This document shows, in pieces, positions 16,585-25,677 of a stretch of 64,000 nucleotides of DNA. Numbering within the stretch: the stretch's first letter is position 1; the number at the start of each line of letters is the position of its first letter. The translations under genes and the position numbers were made by a program. The DNA is from Fodinisporobacter ferrooxydans (GTDB lineage: Bacteria; Bacillota; Bacilli; Tumebacillales; MYW30-H2). The stretch is from positions 3,675,501-3,739,500 of the forward strand of contig NZ_CP089291.1 in assembly GCF_022818495.1 (NCBI RefSeq). The letters run 5' to 3'. Under the pieces are notes generated by a model that saw only the letters and a program-made list of their open reading frames with translations, was not told the DNA's origin and made no database searches.

Positions 16585-19347
16585 TTACGGCCGCAGCCAA
16601 TGATAGACAGCCGCATAGATTTCCCGTCTTGTCCCTTGAAACATGCGCGGCTTGGGAAGGGATTGGATAAATCGTTTGCCATAGGAAGAATCGACAATTC
16701 TTCGATCAAATACGACAACAGCACCGACATCTTGCGTGGAGCGAACCAATCTGCCAAATCCCTGCTTGAAGCGTACAATGGCTTGCGGTACCGCATATTC
16801 AGAAAATGCGTTATGGCCTTTTGCTTTCAGCAGTTCTGTACGGGCTTCGATGACCGGATGATTCGGCGGCCAGAAAGGCAGGCGGACAATTGCCAGACAG
16901 GACAACTGCTCGCCTGGAATATCCACACCTTCCCAGAAGCTGCTCGTCCCGAATAACACCGCTTGTTCATGATTTTTAAATGTCTGGATTAAATGATGGC
17001 GATTGGAACTATTGATCCCTTGTGCGAATAACGCAATCCCGAATTGTTGAAAGGCGTCAAAGGATTGTTTGTAAACTTCATGCATCATTTTATAGGATGT
17101 GAACAGGACGAGCATTCGTCCTTTGCTGATACGGCCAAGCTTGACCAGCGTGTCACATAATTCCCGTATAAACAGTTCCGGCTCCTCTGTCATGCCCGGC
17201 ATGTCTGTCGGCACACATAATAACGCCTGCTCGGAATAGCGAAAGGGCGATTCAACCGTTAATGTTTGCAACTCTTCTTCTTTTTGCGATCGCAAAAGAC
17301 CAAGTCGCTGCACAGCATGTTGGAATCCTTTGTTGACAGTAAACGTAGCAGATGTCAGAATAATGGACTGCTTTTTCGAAAAAAGCATTTGATCAAGCAG
17401 CGGACCAACATCAATCGGTGCTGTATAGATACCGACAATCCCTTTATGGCCTCTGTCTTCACGTTCAATCCATGTGACCGTATTTTCATCTGTTGCCTGG
17501 TAGAAGTTGGTCATATCTTCCCAGATCCGGTCAACTTCCTTCGCCAATCCGATCGCATCCTCGATCATGCCTTCCAATTCTTCCGATTCCAGGTCCTCTA
17601 GTCCTGCTTCCAGTCCTTTGATATGTTTGCGCAAAGACTGCAGTGTCACTTGAAAGTTATCGAAGGACAAGCCGATCGGCTGCCAACTTTCTTCCTTGCG
17701 GTCATTTGCGCGGATGCGCAGCACAGAACGTCCGCCGTCTGATGACCCGGTATGGCTTGCCACAAATTGGGACAAAAGGTCAAACATCTCCTCAGTTGCT
17801 TGGCGCAGAGTCAAACAATCTTGCATGACAGAATCGATTTTGTTTGTCCATGCCGCCATTCGTTCCGGCTCTGTATGAAACACGCGTGTGAACGTTTGTT
17901 TAAGCAAAGGCAATTGGCCTGTTTTCCCATCTTTGTGCAAACGGTTCAATATGCCCATGACGCGATAATAATGGATTTCCGTTCCGAGATGTTTGGTTGC
18001 ACCGTCTTCCAAATGATGTGCCTCATCGAAAATTAAGTGGTCGTATCCCGGCAAAATGTTATGGTCTGCTTTTAAATCGGTCAGAACAAGGGAATGATTG
18101 GTAATGACGACATCAGCGCCACTTGCAGCCGCCTTGGCACGATGATAATAACAATATTTAAACCACGGGCATTTTTTGTTAATGCAAGTTTCCGCTTCGC
18201 TCTGGATTTGCGCCCACAGCTCCTGTCCATCAAACGAGAGCGGAAGTTCTTCTCTGTCGCCGGCTGGCGTATCTTTTAGCCACACGAGCATTTTCATCAG
18301 AAACGCCGCTATGTTTTTGTCAGAAAGAAGCCCAAGTGTATTCAATGATGTCGCTACTTTACGCATGCACACGTAATTGTTCCGGCCTTTCAGCACCGCA
18401 AATTGTACGGGAAGCTGCAGGAGTTGTTCGACTAAGGGAACGTCCCGCTCCAACAACTGTGTTTGCAGATGAATGGTATGCGTGGCGACAATGACTTTTT
18501 CATCAGAACTTGCGGCAAACTGTGCGGCCGGAATCAAATACGCAAGCGATTTCCCAGTGCCAGTGCCCGCTTCTACAATCAAATGCTGACCATCGTTCAG
18601 CGCCAGTGCTACCTGGTGAAGCATTTCCAACTGTCCTTGCCGCGGCTGGTAGGAGGGAAACAGTTGCTTCATCGGTCCATCTGCTGCCATAGAATCCAGG
18701 CAATCACTGACGACAAATGGAACAGACTCCCTTTCTGTTTTCTCTTGAATGACTCGCTCCCGGAATAACAATTGTTGAATGATTTGACGGCCTTCTGGCG
18801 CTTGCAGATGTGTAAGAGAGGAAGTTTTTTGAAAAATCGTTTGCACGACCAGATGGTAACCGGAATCTACCATAGACGATAGTTCCATGATCTGCTGCAG
18901 CAGAAGATAGGGCCATTCAGCAATCGTATGCTGGATCATTTGAAAAACATTGATGACGATATCTGCTTCATCCAAATGTTCCGGATTTAACGAATGGCTG
19001 CGCTGTAGTTGCTCCACGACATCTGAAAATGACTGAAACTGCATGGCAGGCCAAACGTATGCCGCCACTGTCGGGAGATGAATGAAGGCATTGCTTGGAA
19101 ATGTATACCCCTCATCTTCACACCAGGTCCGTATCATATGAATCATTTCCAAATCGCAGGCGGTCACCATAGGATACTGTTGCGTCATCTTTAAAAACTG
19201 ACTCGCATCGCCATGATGTTCCGAAAAGGAGCACTGTTCCACGATCTGCTCCTGTTTCACAATTCCCACGGTAAATGTCCAATGCTCCGTTTGGGCATCT
19301 CTTGCCATTGGTTCTTGCCATATAAGCACTGAGTAGCAGTCTAACAT
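16585..19347 (-). CDS. dinG: DinG-family helicase with degenerate N-terminal exonuclease domain
   Basis: This 920-residue XPD-like superfamily 2 helicase has Walker A EAGTGTGKS near residue 260 and the DEAH box IFDEAHHLED. Four cysteines match the iron-sulphur cluster of E. coli DinG: one in NYVCMRK, then TCINKKCPWFKYC with the exact C-x4-C-x5-C spacing. The first 200 residues correspond to the DnaQ-like exonuclease of Bacillus DinG, but the DxE catalytic motif is replaced (VLIWQEPMARD), so nuclease activity is doubtful. The start at 19347 follows AAAGGTGGG. Its neighbours panD, panC and panB match the B. subtilis order. Confidence 0.9.
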   Translation of the reverse strand: MLDCYSVLIWQEPMARDAQTEHWTFTVGIVKQEQIVEQCSFSEHHGDASQFLKMTQQYPMVTACDLEMIHMIRTWCEDEGYTFPSNAFIHLPTVAAYVWPAMQFQSFSDVVEQLQRSHSLNPEHLDEADIVINVFQMIQHTIAEWPYLLLQQIMELSSMVDSGYHLVVQTIFQKTSSLTHLQAPEGRQIIQQLLFRERVIQEKTERESVPFVVSDCLDSMAADGPMKQLFPSYQPRQGQLEMLHQVALALNDGQHLIVEAGTGTGKSLAYLIPAAQFAASSDEKVIVATHTIHLQTQLLERDVPLVEQLLQLPVQFAVLKGRNNYVCMRKVATSLNTLGLLSDKNIAAFLMKMLVWLKDTPAGDREELPLSFDGQELWAQIQSEAETCINKKCPWFKYCYYHRAKAAASGADVVITNHSLVLTDLKADHNILPGYDHLIFDEAHHLEDGATKHLGTEIHYYRVMGILNRLHKDGKTGQLPLLKQTFTRVFHTEPERMAAWTNKIDSVMQDCLTLRQATEEMFDLLSQFVASHTGSSDGGRSVLRIRANDRKEESWQPIGLSFDNFQVTLQSLRKHIKGLEAGLEDLESEELEGMIEDAIGLAKEVDRIWEDMTNFYQATDENTVTWIEREDRGHKGIVGIYTAPIDVGPLLDQMLFSKKQSIILTSATFTVNKGFQHAVQRLGLLRSQKEEELQTLTVESPFRYSEQALLCVPTDMPGMTEEPELFIRELCDTLVKLGRISKGRMLVLFTSYKMMHEVYKQSFDAFQQFGIALFAQGINSSNRHHLIQTFKNHEQAVLFGTSSFWEGVDIPGEQLSCLAIVRLPFWPPNHPVIEARTELLKAKGHNAFSEYAVPQAIVRFKQGFGRLVRSTQDVGAVVVFDRRIVDSSYGKRFIQSLPKPRMFQGTRREIYAAVYHWLRP

Positions 19348-19361
19348 ACAACCCACCTTTA

Positions 19362-19400
19362 TAAAGAAAACTTGGCTTCGCCAAGCTTTTCGGCGAAGCC
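19362..19400 (-). terminator. Terminator between the TPR gene and dinG
   Basis: GGCTTCGCC (19392-19400 complement) and GGCGAAGCC pair over 9 bp in the minus-strand transcript. AAG and TTTTCTTT follow. It lies 94 nt after the TPR stop codon and just upstream of the dinG ribosome site, so dinG probably has its own promoter or receives only read-through. Confidence 0.65.
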
Positions 19401-19494
19401 ACAAAAGGCGAACCACGGAGGTTCACCATATCTTGTACGATTCGGAACGCATACATTTTAGAGGTCGATCGCGCAAAACTCTTTTCCGTCATTT

Positions 19495-20976
19495 TCAAAT
19501 CGATTGTGGCTGAAGCTCCCCGCATTTGCTCCAATACTCTTGCGCACGTTCATGATCTCCCATAAAATAATGGTTTAATCCTTTATAGAATAAAGTCTCA
19601 ACCGCATGACTGTCAAATCCCAAGGCAGCATTCAAATATCGCATGGACTGTTCGTACTGTTTTTGCGCCATTGCGATCCGGCCCAAATGAACCAGCGCGA
19701 TGCGTTTGATATTCGGATCTTTATTGCGTACCACGCGATGCAATAGATCTCTCGCGGCGGAAGCTTCCCCCAACTCGCCATAAATATGGGAAAGACCAAT
19801 CAGTCCATAGGGTTCTGCCGCATGATACCGCAATAACGTCTCAAATACCTTTTGTGCTTTTTGCAGTTCCCCCTGTTGTATCAAAAGCCAACCAAAATAA
19901 AATAACCCTTCTTTGCTTTTCGGTTGGATGCTTAAGTGTTTTTGCACAAATGCCCGGGCCTTATCCGTGTTTCCTCGCCATAACGCAATCCATCCCAATC
20001 CGGAATACGCCCGTCCACATGCAGGATCAAAGGATAAGGCTTTTTGATAGCTTTTTATAGCTTCTTCGTAATTTCCAAGCTCAAGTTCCAGTTCTGCCAA
20101 TAAGCAAACAAAATCGGAGCGCTCCGGCTGCCGCTGCACCAACTGCAGCGCATACCCTTTACCCTCATCCGCGTACCCTAAGAACCGCCATAATTTGGCA
20201 CATAATTCGCCTGCTTCCAAATCTTCCAGATTGGAGCGAAATGCTTGCATAAATTGTTGCAGCGCCTGCACGTATTTTCCCGTTTTAAAATGGCAAACAC
20301 CCAAATTAAAAGACAGGTCTTTTAATTCCGGCATGATCTCCTGCGCCCGGGAAAAATGCCGAATCGCATCGCCATACTGACGTTCCTGCGCCTCCAAAAC
20401 GCCTTTTGCCTGATATACAGTCGCTAATACAAGGGGTTCATTCGCCACATGTTGTAAAAGTTTTAGATGTCTGCGCGCCTCCTCACGTCTCCCCTGCATC
20501 ACACAGGCGACGGCCAGATACATGCGGGCAATAGTCGAATGGTCTTGATTCTGTGCGACGGCATGTTCAAATTCCCGGATTGCTTCCGGATACATCAACA
20601 ATTGAAAAAACCCTACACCTTTTTGAAAGGAACGGACGTGTAAAGACGTTTCCAACGGTTCGTGAAACTTGGCTATCGATCCTTTGGGAATCGGAGTTGA
20701 CATATGTTTTGTCAAAAACTGATTCCATTCCGATGTGGAAGAATCGGACACTTCGGCTGCAGTTGTCGATGCAAATTGATCCAACTGATATGTTTCAATA
20801 ATGTCTGAACAATGTTCGTCAAAGTCGATCCATTTTTCCAGAAAACTGTCGCAAACATTCCGCAGCGCGAATAATTCTTCCGCCAAATACAGTTTTTGAT
20901 CAGCGTCAGCCGTTTGCAGCTGTTGTTGAATTCTGCCAACTGCACGTTCGAGAAGTTCAAATTGCTTTTTAAACAT
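19495..20976 (-). CDS. Tetratricopeptide-repeat protein
   Basis: This 493-residue soluble protein is made mostly of TPR helices from about residue 105 to the end. Units such as KGVLEAQERQYGDAIRHFSR, LAELELELGNYEEAIKSYQK and GRIAMAQKQYEQSMRYLNAA are visible. The N-terminal 80 residues are probably helical. It lies between panD and dinG. B. subtilis has a TPR protein, YpiA, in this general neighbourhood but in a different position, so orthology is not claimed. The role is unknown, probably protein binding. Confidence 0.85.
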   Translation of the reverse strand: MFKKQFELLERAVGRIQQQLQTADADQKLYLAEELFALRNVCDSFLEKWIDFDEHCSDIIETYQLDQFASTTAAEVSDSSTSEWNQFLTKHMSTPIPKGSIAKFHEPLETSLHVRSFQKGVGFFQLLMYPEAIREFEHAVAQNQDHSTIARMYLAVACVMQGRREEARRHLKLLQHVANEPLVLATVYQAKGVLEAQERQYGDAIRHFSRAQEIMPELKDLSFNLGVCHFKTGKYVQALQQFMQAFRSNLEDLEAGELCAKLWRFLGYADEGKGYALQLVQRQPERSDFVCLLAELELELGNYEEAIKSYQKALSFDPACGRAYSGLGWIALWRGNTDKARAFVQKHLSIQPKSKEGLFYFGWLLIQQGELQKAQKVFETLLRYHAAEPYGLIGLSHIYGELGEASAARDLLHRVVRNKDPNIKRIALVHLGRIAMAQKQYEQSMRYLNAALGFDSHAVETLFYKGLNHYFMGDHERAQEYWSKCGELQPQSI

Positions 20977-21032
20977 AAAGATCCCCCAAAAAGCGATATC
21001 TTTTTGGTAGTATGCTCTATTTTTGCTTTGCT

Positions 21033-21413
21033 TTATACCGTCTGTCCATGTTTTTCCTCAATAATTTCCGCAATCGTGTTATCTTCATTCATCAAAGCAA
21101 TCATTGGCTTAAAATTCGGCAACTCCTTATCATCGACCAAGGCATAGGAAATAATGATCACAATATCCCCTTCCTGCACCAATCGGGCTGCCGCACCGTT
21201 CAGACAAATCACTCCGGAGCCCCGCGGGCCTTTGATCACGTAAGTTTCCAAACGAGCGCCATTGTTATTGTTGACAATTTGCACTTTTTCATTAGGCAGA
21301 ATATCAACAGCTTCCAAAATCTCTTCATCGATGGTGATACTCCCGACGTAATTCAAGTTTGCTTCTGTCACGCGGGCACGGTGGATTTTTGCTTTCATCA
21401 TTGTACGCAACAT
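21033..21413 (-). CDS. panD: Aspartate 1-decarboxylase
   Basis: This 126-residue pyruvoyl enzyme makes beta-alanine for pantothenate synthesis. The self-cleavage site is YVGSITID, where Ser25 becomes the pyruvoyl group. Tyr58-type and Lys9-type residues of the family are present ([12 protein letters not shown] at the start). The start at 21413 has GGGGGTGA 5-6 nt upstream, and the longer frame from 21473 is rejected. It is separated from panC by 95 bp and probably shares its transcript. Confidence 0.96.
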   Translation of the reverse strand: MLRTMMKAKIHRARVTEANLNYVGSITIDEEILEAVDILPNEKVQIVNNNNGARLETYVIKGPRGSGVICLNGAAARLVQEGDIVIIISYALVDDKELPNFKPMIALMNEDNTIAEIIEEKHGQTV

Positions 21414-21508
21414 CAATTTCACCCCCAAATCAAACATTTCACTTTTGAATTTCAACGCGGAAACGGATACCATTTTTTATCCCATTGTATACAACTAAAC
21501 TCTGCAAG

Positions 21509-22363
21509 CTAAAGCGGCGGAGCTTCCAGCAAACAATTGTCGATCAAGCGCGTGTTCCCAAAGCGAACAGCCAATGCCAAAAGGCCTGTCCCTGTCAAAG
21601 CGGTTAGAGACTGGAACGTCTCCGGATCCCGAATTTCCACGTAATCGATTCTTGCCAACGGCTGTTCTTGAATTTGCTTGAGTACCGCAGCGCGAATCGT
21701 AGACGCGTCCCTTTCCCCCGCCCCCGCCATTCGCTGTGCCAACTGCAAGGACTTGTTTAAGGATAACGCTTGTTGCCGCTCTTCCGACGATAAGTAAACA
21801 TTTCTCGAACTTAATGCCAATCCATCCGACTCCCGGACAATCGGGCATGGAATGATTTCGATGGGAATATTCAAATCCCGTACCATGGTTTTGATAACGG
21901 CGACTTGCTGAAAATCTTTTTGGCCAAAATAGGCCCGATCTGCTTGTGTAATCTGAAATAATTTTGTGACAACAGTGGCAACGCCGCTGAAATGACCGGG
22001 CCTCGATGCACCGCACATGACATCCGTAATTCCTTTTACCTCTACAGATGTCTGGATCGGCACCGGATACATTTCCGAGACTGTCGGCGTAAACAGCACA
22101 TCCGCAGACACAGATGCGGCCAATTGAAAGTCATGCTGCAAGTTTCTCGGATACTTCTCATAATCCTCATTCGGACCAAACTGCAACGGATTTACAAAGA
22201 TCGACACGATCACATGATCTGTTTCTTTTTTGGCAGTTTCCATCAGACTCCTATGCCCTTCGTGCAAATAGCCCATCGTAGGGACAAAACCGACCGTTTT
22301 GTTTTCTCTTTTCCATCGTTTTACGATGGATCGCAGTTCTTGTATGGTTTCCACTTGTATCAT
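21509..22363 (-). CDS. panC: Pantothenate synthetase
   Basis: This 284-residue enzyme joins pantoate and beta-alanine with ATP. The class signatures PTMGYLHEGHRSLM and IFVNPLQFGPNEDYEKYPR (ATP and pantoate binding) are present, and SSRNVYLS is the KMSKS-like loop. The start at 22363 shares ATGA with the panB stop, the usual coupling. An ATG four codons earlier abuts the ribosome site and is less likely. Confidence 0.96.
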   Translation of the reverse strand: MIQVETIQELRSIVKRWKRENKTVGFVPTMGYLHEGHRSLMETAKKETDHVIVSIFVNPLQFGPNEDYEKYPRNLQHDFQLAASVSADVLFTPTVSEMYPVPIQTSVEVKGITDVMCGASRPGHFSGVATVVTKLFQITQADRAYFGQKDFQQVAVIKTMVRDLNIPIEIIPCPIVRESDGLALSSRNVYLSSEERQQALSLNKSLQLAQRMAGAGERDASTIRAAVLKQIQEQPLARIDYVEIRDPETFQSLTALTGTGLLALAVRFGNTRLIDNCLLEAPPL

Positions 22364-23235
22364 AATCGTTTCCATTCCTCCTGCAATGCGGCAATGTCGT
22401 TGCGCAGTTGTTCAGCCCATTCTTTTTTCATCCCAAAGGAATGGTCATGATCAGGAAATGCCTGTTCTTTTACTTCTTTCCGATATTCTGCAATCGCTTC
22501 AACCATTTGTCCGTATCCATCCATATATTGTTTCGCAAAACGCGGCAGATACGCTTCCGACAAGCCCAACAAATCATGCAGCACCAATACCTGTCCGTCA
22601 CATTCTGCGCCTGCACCGATTCCGATCGTCGGAATGCTCAAAGCTTCCGTAATCAATCCTGCCAGCACCCGCGGCACACATTCCAGCACGATCCCGGAGC
22701 AGCCTGCTTGCTCCAGTTCTTTCGCAGCGATAAAAATGCGCTTCGCTGAAATCGGATCACTTCCTTGCACTTTAAACCCGCCGAGTTGATTTACCGCCTG
22801 TGGGGTTAAACCGATATGGCCGATCACCGGAATTCCCGCCTGTACCAACGCTTCAATTTGGGAAGCGATTTCCGTTCCGCCTTCCATTTTTACAGCGTCG
22901 GCCAAACCTTCTTGCATCAATCTGCCTGCATGGATGATAGCATCCTGCACATTCGTATACGTCAAAAAAGGCAAGTCCGCAACTACCATCGTTTGTTTTG
23001 CACCCCGGGTCACCGCTTTTGTGTGGTGAACCATATCCTCGATGGTAACAGGCAATGTGGAATCATACCCCAATACGGCCATTCCCAGAGAGTCCCCCAC
23101 GAGAATCATGTCGATACCGGCCGCTTCCGCCATTTTCGCTGAAGGATAATCATATGCTGTCATCATGACGAGTTTTTCTTTGTGTATTTTTTTCTCACGC
23201 AAATCCGTTACGCTAAGTTTTTTATTTGCCATCAT
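22360..23235 (-). CDS. panB: 3-methyl-2-oxobutanoate hydroxymethyltransferase
   Basis: This 291-residue enzyme makes ketopantoate, the first committed step of pantothenate synthesis. The motifs LVMMTAYDYPSAKMAEAAGID, with the longer hallmark VGDSLGMAVLGYDSTLPV, and GHIGLTPQ are present. AAGGAGGA precedes two adjacent ATGs, and either may serve. panB, panC and panD form one unit, as in B. subtilis. A terminator precedes it, so the unit probably has its own promoter. Confidence 0.97.
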   Translation of the reverse strand: MMANKKLSVTDLREKKIHKEKLVMMTAYDYPSAKMAEAAGIDMILVGDSLGMAVLGYDSTLPVTIEDMVHHTKAVTRGAKQTMVVADLPFLTYTNVQDAIIHAGRLMQEGLADAVKMEGGTEIASQIEALVQAGIPVIGHIGLTPQAVNQLGGFKVQGSDPISAKRIFIAAKELEQAGCSGIVLECVPRVLAGLITEALSIPTIGIGAGAECDGQVLVLHDLLGLSEAYLPRFAKQYMDGYGQMVEAIAEYRKEVKEQAFPDHDHSFGMKKEWAEQLRNDIAALQEEWKRL

Positions 23236-23307
23236 TCTGTCCTCCTTACGCCTTAGAATGCCACGCGAGGAACCTAAGCTTCCATTCCATTCGCAAAAAA
23301 CCGAAAT

Positions 23308-23345
23308 AAAAAAACTTGCCCGGCCGATCCGCGAGCAAGCTTTTT
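23308..23345 (-). terminator. Terminator between birA and panB
   Basis: In the minus-strand transcript AAAAAGCTTGC and GCAAGTTTTTTT pair around a 15-nt loop, leaving a T-run. It lies upstream of panB and would stop transcripts coming from cca-birA. Confidence 0.75.
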
Positions 23346-23572
23346 ATCCGGAGCTATGTAAACAGACACATGCGTATCGATTCGCCGGTATGGCAGATCC
23401 TTTCCCGGTTTTCGCAAATCCGGGAAGCGATGCCGCTCATACACGCGCATGGCTGTAAAATGATAAGACAATCGAATAGAAACAGGAGTGCAGTTCTCGC
23501 GGATACCGCCTCTTACATCATCTAATCACAAATTTTCTAATCTGTCTACCAAGAGGGATGTTTAAAAACAAG

Positions 23573-23626
23573 AGAGGATGTTCAAAAAGCAGTCGAAACA
23601 CCCGCACCGCTTTTTGAACATCCTCT
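23573..23626. repeat. Dispersed repeat, copy 2, with perfect 18-bp inverted arms
   Basis: AGAGGATGTTCAAAAAGC (23573-23590) and its exact complement GCTTTTTGAACATCCTCT (23609-23626) flank an 18-nt loop. The second arm overlaps the birA stop codon by two bases. A diverged half copy (AGAGGGATGTTTAAAAAC) lies just to the left at 23552-23569. No T-run follows on the minus strand, so it is better called a REP-like element than a plain terminator. Confidence 0.8.
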
Positions 23627-24413
23627 AGGAGCTTGTCAACATTTGCAGCTCGCCGGAATGGATCCGTATCGTTTCCCCGTCGTTTTTTTGGATGATGAGA
23701 CAGCCATCCGGATCGATACCCGTGGCAACGCCGCTGATTTGCGCATGGTTGTAGTTGACTTGGACGGTTTTGCCCAGTGTATGGTTGAACGTCTCCCATT
23801 CCTGGCGAAATTTCGCAAAGGAACGTTCGGTTAAAAATTGGCGATAACAGTCTGCGAATTCTTTCAGTATGGCGTCTGCCACTCGATCCCGATCCCATTC
23901 TTTTCCTGTCACCGCAAGCAGGGATGTAGACGTTTTTTGCAAATAGGACGGAAATTCATTCGGCAGGATGTTCACATTGACACCAATGCCGATCACGGCT
24001 GACTTTACCTGTTTTTCCCGGACAGTCGTCTCGGTCAAAATGCCGCATACTTTCCGGTTGCCGTAAAAGATATCATTGGGCCATTTTATGTTTGGGCTGC
24101 TGCCAGTCAAATGGGCCAGTCCGCGCCGAACCGCGATGGCTGTCACCAATGTCAACTGGGATGCGACCGACAATGGCAAATAAGGATGTACAACGATTGA
24201 CATCCAGACACCTGCTGCTTTTGGAGAGTCCCAGTGTTTGCCCTGCCTGCCCCGCCCTTCCGTTTGCCGATCCGCCAAAAAAACGGTAAATTCCGGAACG
24301 TCCATCGATTGCAAGCGTTCCAGCGCAAGTGTATTCGTCGAATGAACCGTTCCAAATTGAAAGATTTGAAACGGTCCTGCTGCTCTGACTGTATCATGAC
24401 TGTATGGTTCCAT
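23625..24413 (-). CDS. birA: Biotin-[acetyl-CoA-carboxylase] ligase, catalytic domain only
   Basis: This 262-residue biotin protein ligase attaches biotin to the carboxylase carrier protein. The motifs GRGRQGKHWDSPKAAGVWMS (biotin and ATP loop) and KWPNDIF are intact, and a small C-terminal SH3-like domain follows. The N-terminal DNA-binding helix-turn-helix of B. subtilis BirA is absent, so this is a group I enzyme that should not repress biotin genes. The ATG at 24413 has AAAGGAAG upstream; the longer frame starts with TTG. It overlaps the cca 3' end by 20 bases. Confidence 0.93.
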   Translation of the reverse strand: MEPYSHDTVRAAGPFQIFQFGTVHSTNTLALERLQSMDVPEFTVFLADRQTEGRGRQGKHWDSPKAAGVWMSIVVHPYLPLSVASQLTLVTAIAVRRGLAHLTGSSPNIKWPNDIFYGNRKVCGILTETTVREKQVKSAVIGIGVNVNILPNEFPSYLQKTSTSLLAVTGKEWDRDRVADAILKEFADCYRQFLTERSFAKFRQEWETFNHTLGKTVQVNYNHAQISGVATGIDPDGCLIIQKNDGETIRIHSGELQMLTSS

Positions 24414-25677
24414 TCTGCTTCCTTTCCGCAATCTGAGTTTTTGCCCAGTCCATCAACTGCTGCCGTTGATTGGGGAGGTGTCCGTGCAGTACGCCCATGG
24501 CAAGTTCTTGCAGCATTTGTCCGATCCAGGGCCCGCCTTTGCCGCCCGCAAGCGGAAGCAGATCCCTGCCATCGAGCTGGAGTTGCTTGGAATTGTGAAT
24601 GGGCATGGCGTTACATACATCCCGCACCCGTGTTTCATCGATTCGATGTGCAGGATGCAACTGGTTATGTATGTGAACTCCCTGTATTGCGATTTGCAAC
24701 CCATATGCAAAAAGCATGTCTTTTAAAAAAATAAAGGTCTGATCTCCTGATCTTTCATGGTCTGTACATTCGATTTGCAACCGCATGCTGCATGCAAGGA
24801 TTTGCCTGCCTGTCGCAACCGTTTCCCGGCCATAGCGCAGGGAACGCAGCCATTCCCCAAACTCCTGCTCCGTCTTGTTCAAAAGTCGTGCCAACAAGGC
24901 AAGCTGTGCAGCTTCATCCGTCATATTTTTATAACAATTGACAAATACTTGCCATTTCGGGAGGTGTTCCAAGCGATAGGACAAATCAAATACGCGCAGC
25001 CATCCTGTGTCAGCTAACTGCTGCAAAGGAATGGAATGTGCGGCAGAAATCATTTTCCTCCACTCCACACCCACCCGTTCTCTCGCGATCTGTTCGAGCT
25101 TATCGGAACAGGACGCAATCGCTTCGAATGTTGAGGCGTCAATTGCAAACCCGAGTTGCGCCATAAAGCGGAAGGCGCGGACACACCGCAGCAGGTCTTC
25201 CCGCATGCGTTCCATCGGGTTTCCTACGCCGCGGATTGTCCGCTCATTGATATCCTTGACGCCGCCATACGGATCTACCAGCTCCCCGAGCAGGGAACAG
25301 GCGATGGCGTTCATGGTAAAATCCCGCCGCTGCAGATCTGCCAGAATGGATGTTTCGAATTGAACTTCGGAGGGATGCCGGGTATCCAGATACTTTCTTT
25401 CACTTCGGAACGTAGTCACCTCGATGTGTACAGCTTCATGGATCACCGTCACAGTTCCAAACCGAATCCCCGTCTCGACGGTGTGGGGAAAAAGCCGGGC
25501 GACGATTTCGGGACGAGCGGATGTAGTGATATCGAAATCGACAATCGGCAGACCCAACAATACATTGCGTACACAGCCGCCTACCAGATAGGCATCATAT
25601 CCGGCAGAGACAAGCGTGCGCAAAATCTGATACGCCGCTTTCCCTTGTGTCGAATCAAACAGACTTCGCATAATCAT
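24394..25677 (-). CDS. cca: CCA tRNA nucleotidyltransferase
   Basis: This class II enzyme, about 427 residues, builds or repairs the CCA end of tRNAs. The head domain has LVGGCVRNVLLGLPIVDFDI with the metal-binding DxD, then RRDFTMNAIA and the nucleotide template region near ERMREDLLRCVRAFRF. The start is uncertain. The longest frame begins at 25719, inside bshA. The ATG at 25677 with weak GGAAA upstream is used here, and 25671 is also possible. All cases overlap the bshA 3' end. The bshA-cca-birA order is as in B. subtilis. Confidence 0.93.
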   Translation of the reverse strand: MIMRSLFDSTQGKAAYQILRTLVSAGYDAYLVGGCVRNVLLGLPIVDFDITTSARPEIVARLFPHTVETGIRFGTVTVIHEAVHIEVTTFRSERKYLDTRHPSEVQFETSILADLQRRDFTMNAIACSLLGELVDPYGGVKDINERTIRGVGNPMERMREDLLRCVRAFRFMAQLGFAIDASTFEAIASCSDKLEQIARERVGVEWRKMISAAHSIPLQQLADTGWLRVFDLSYRLEHLPKWQVFVNCYKNMTDEAAQLALLARLLNKTEQEFGEWLRSLRYGRETVATGRQILACSMRLQIECTDHERSGDQTFIFLKDMLFAYGLQIAIQGVHIHNQLHPAHRIDETRVRDVCNAMPIHNSKQLQLDGRDLLPLAGGKGGPWIGQMLQELAMGVLHGHLPNQRQQLMDWAKTQIAERKQNGTIQS

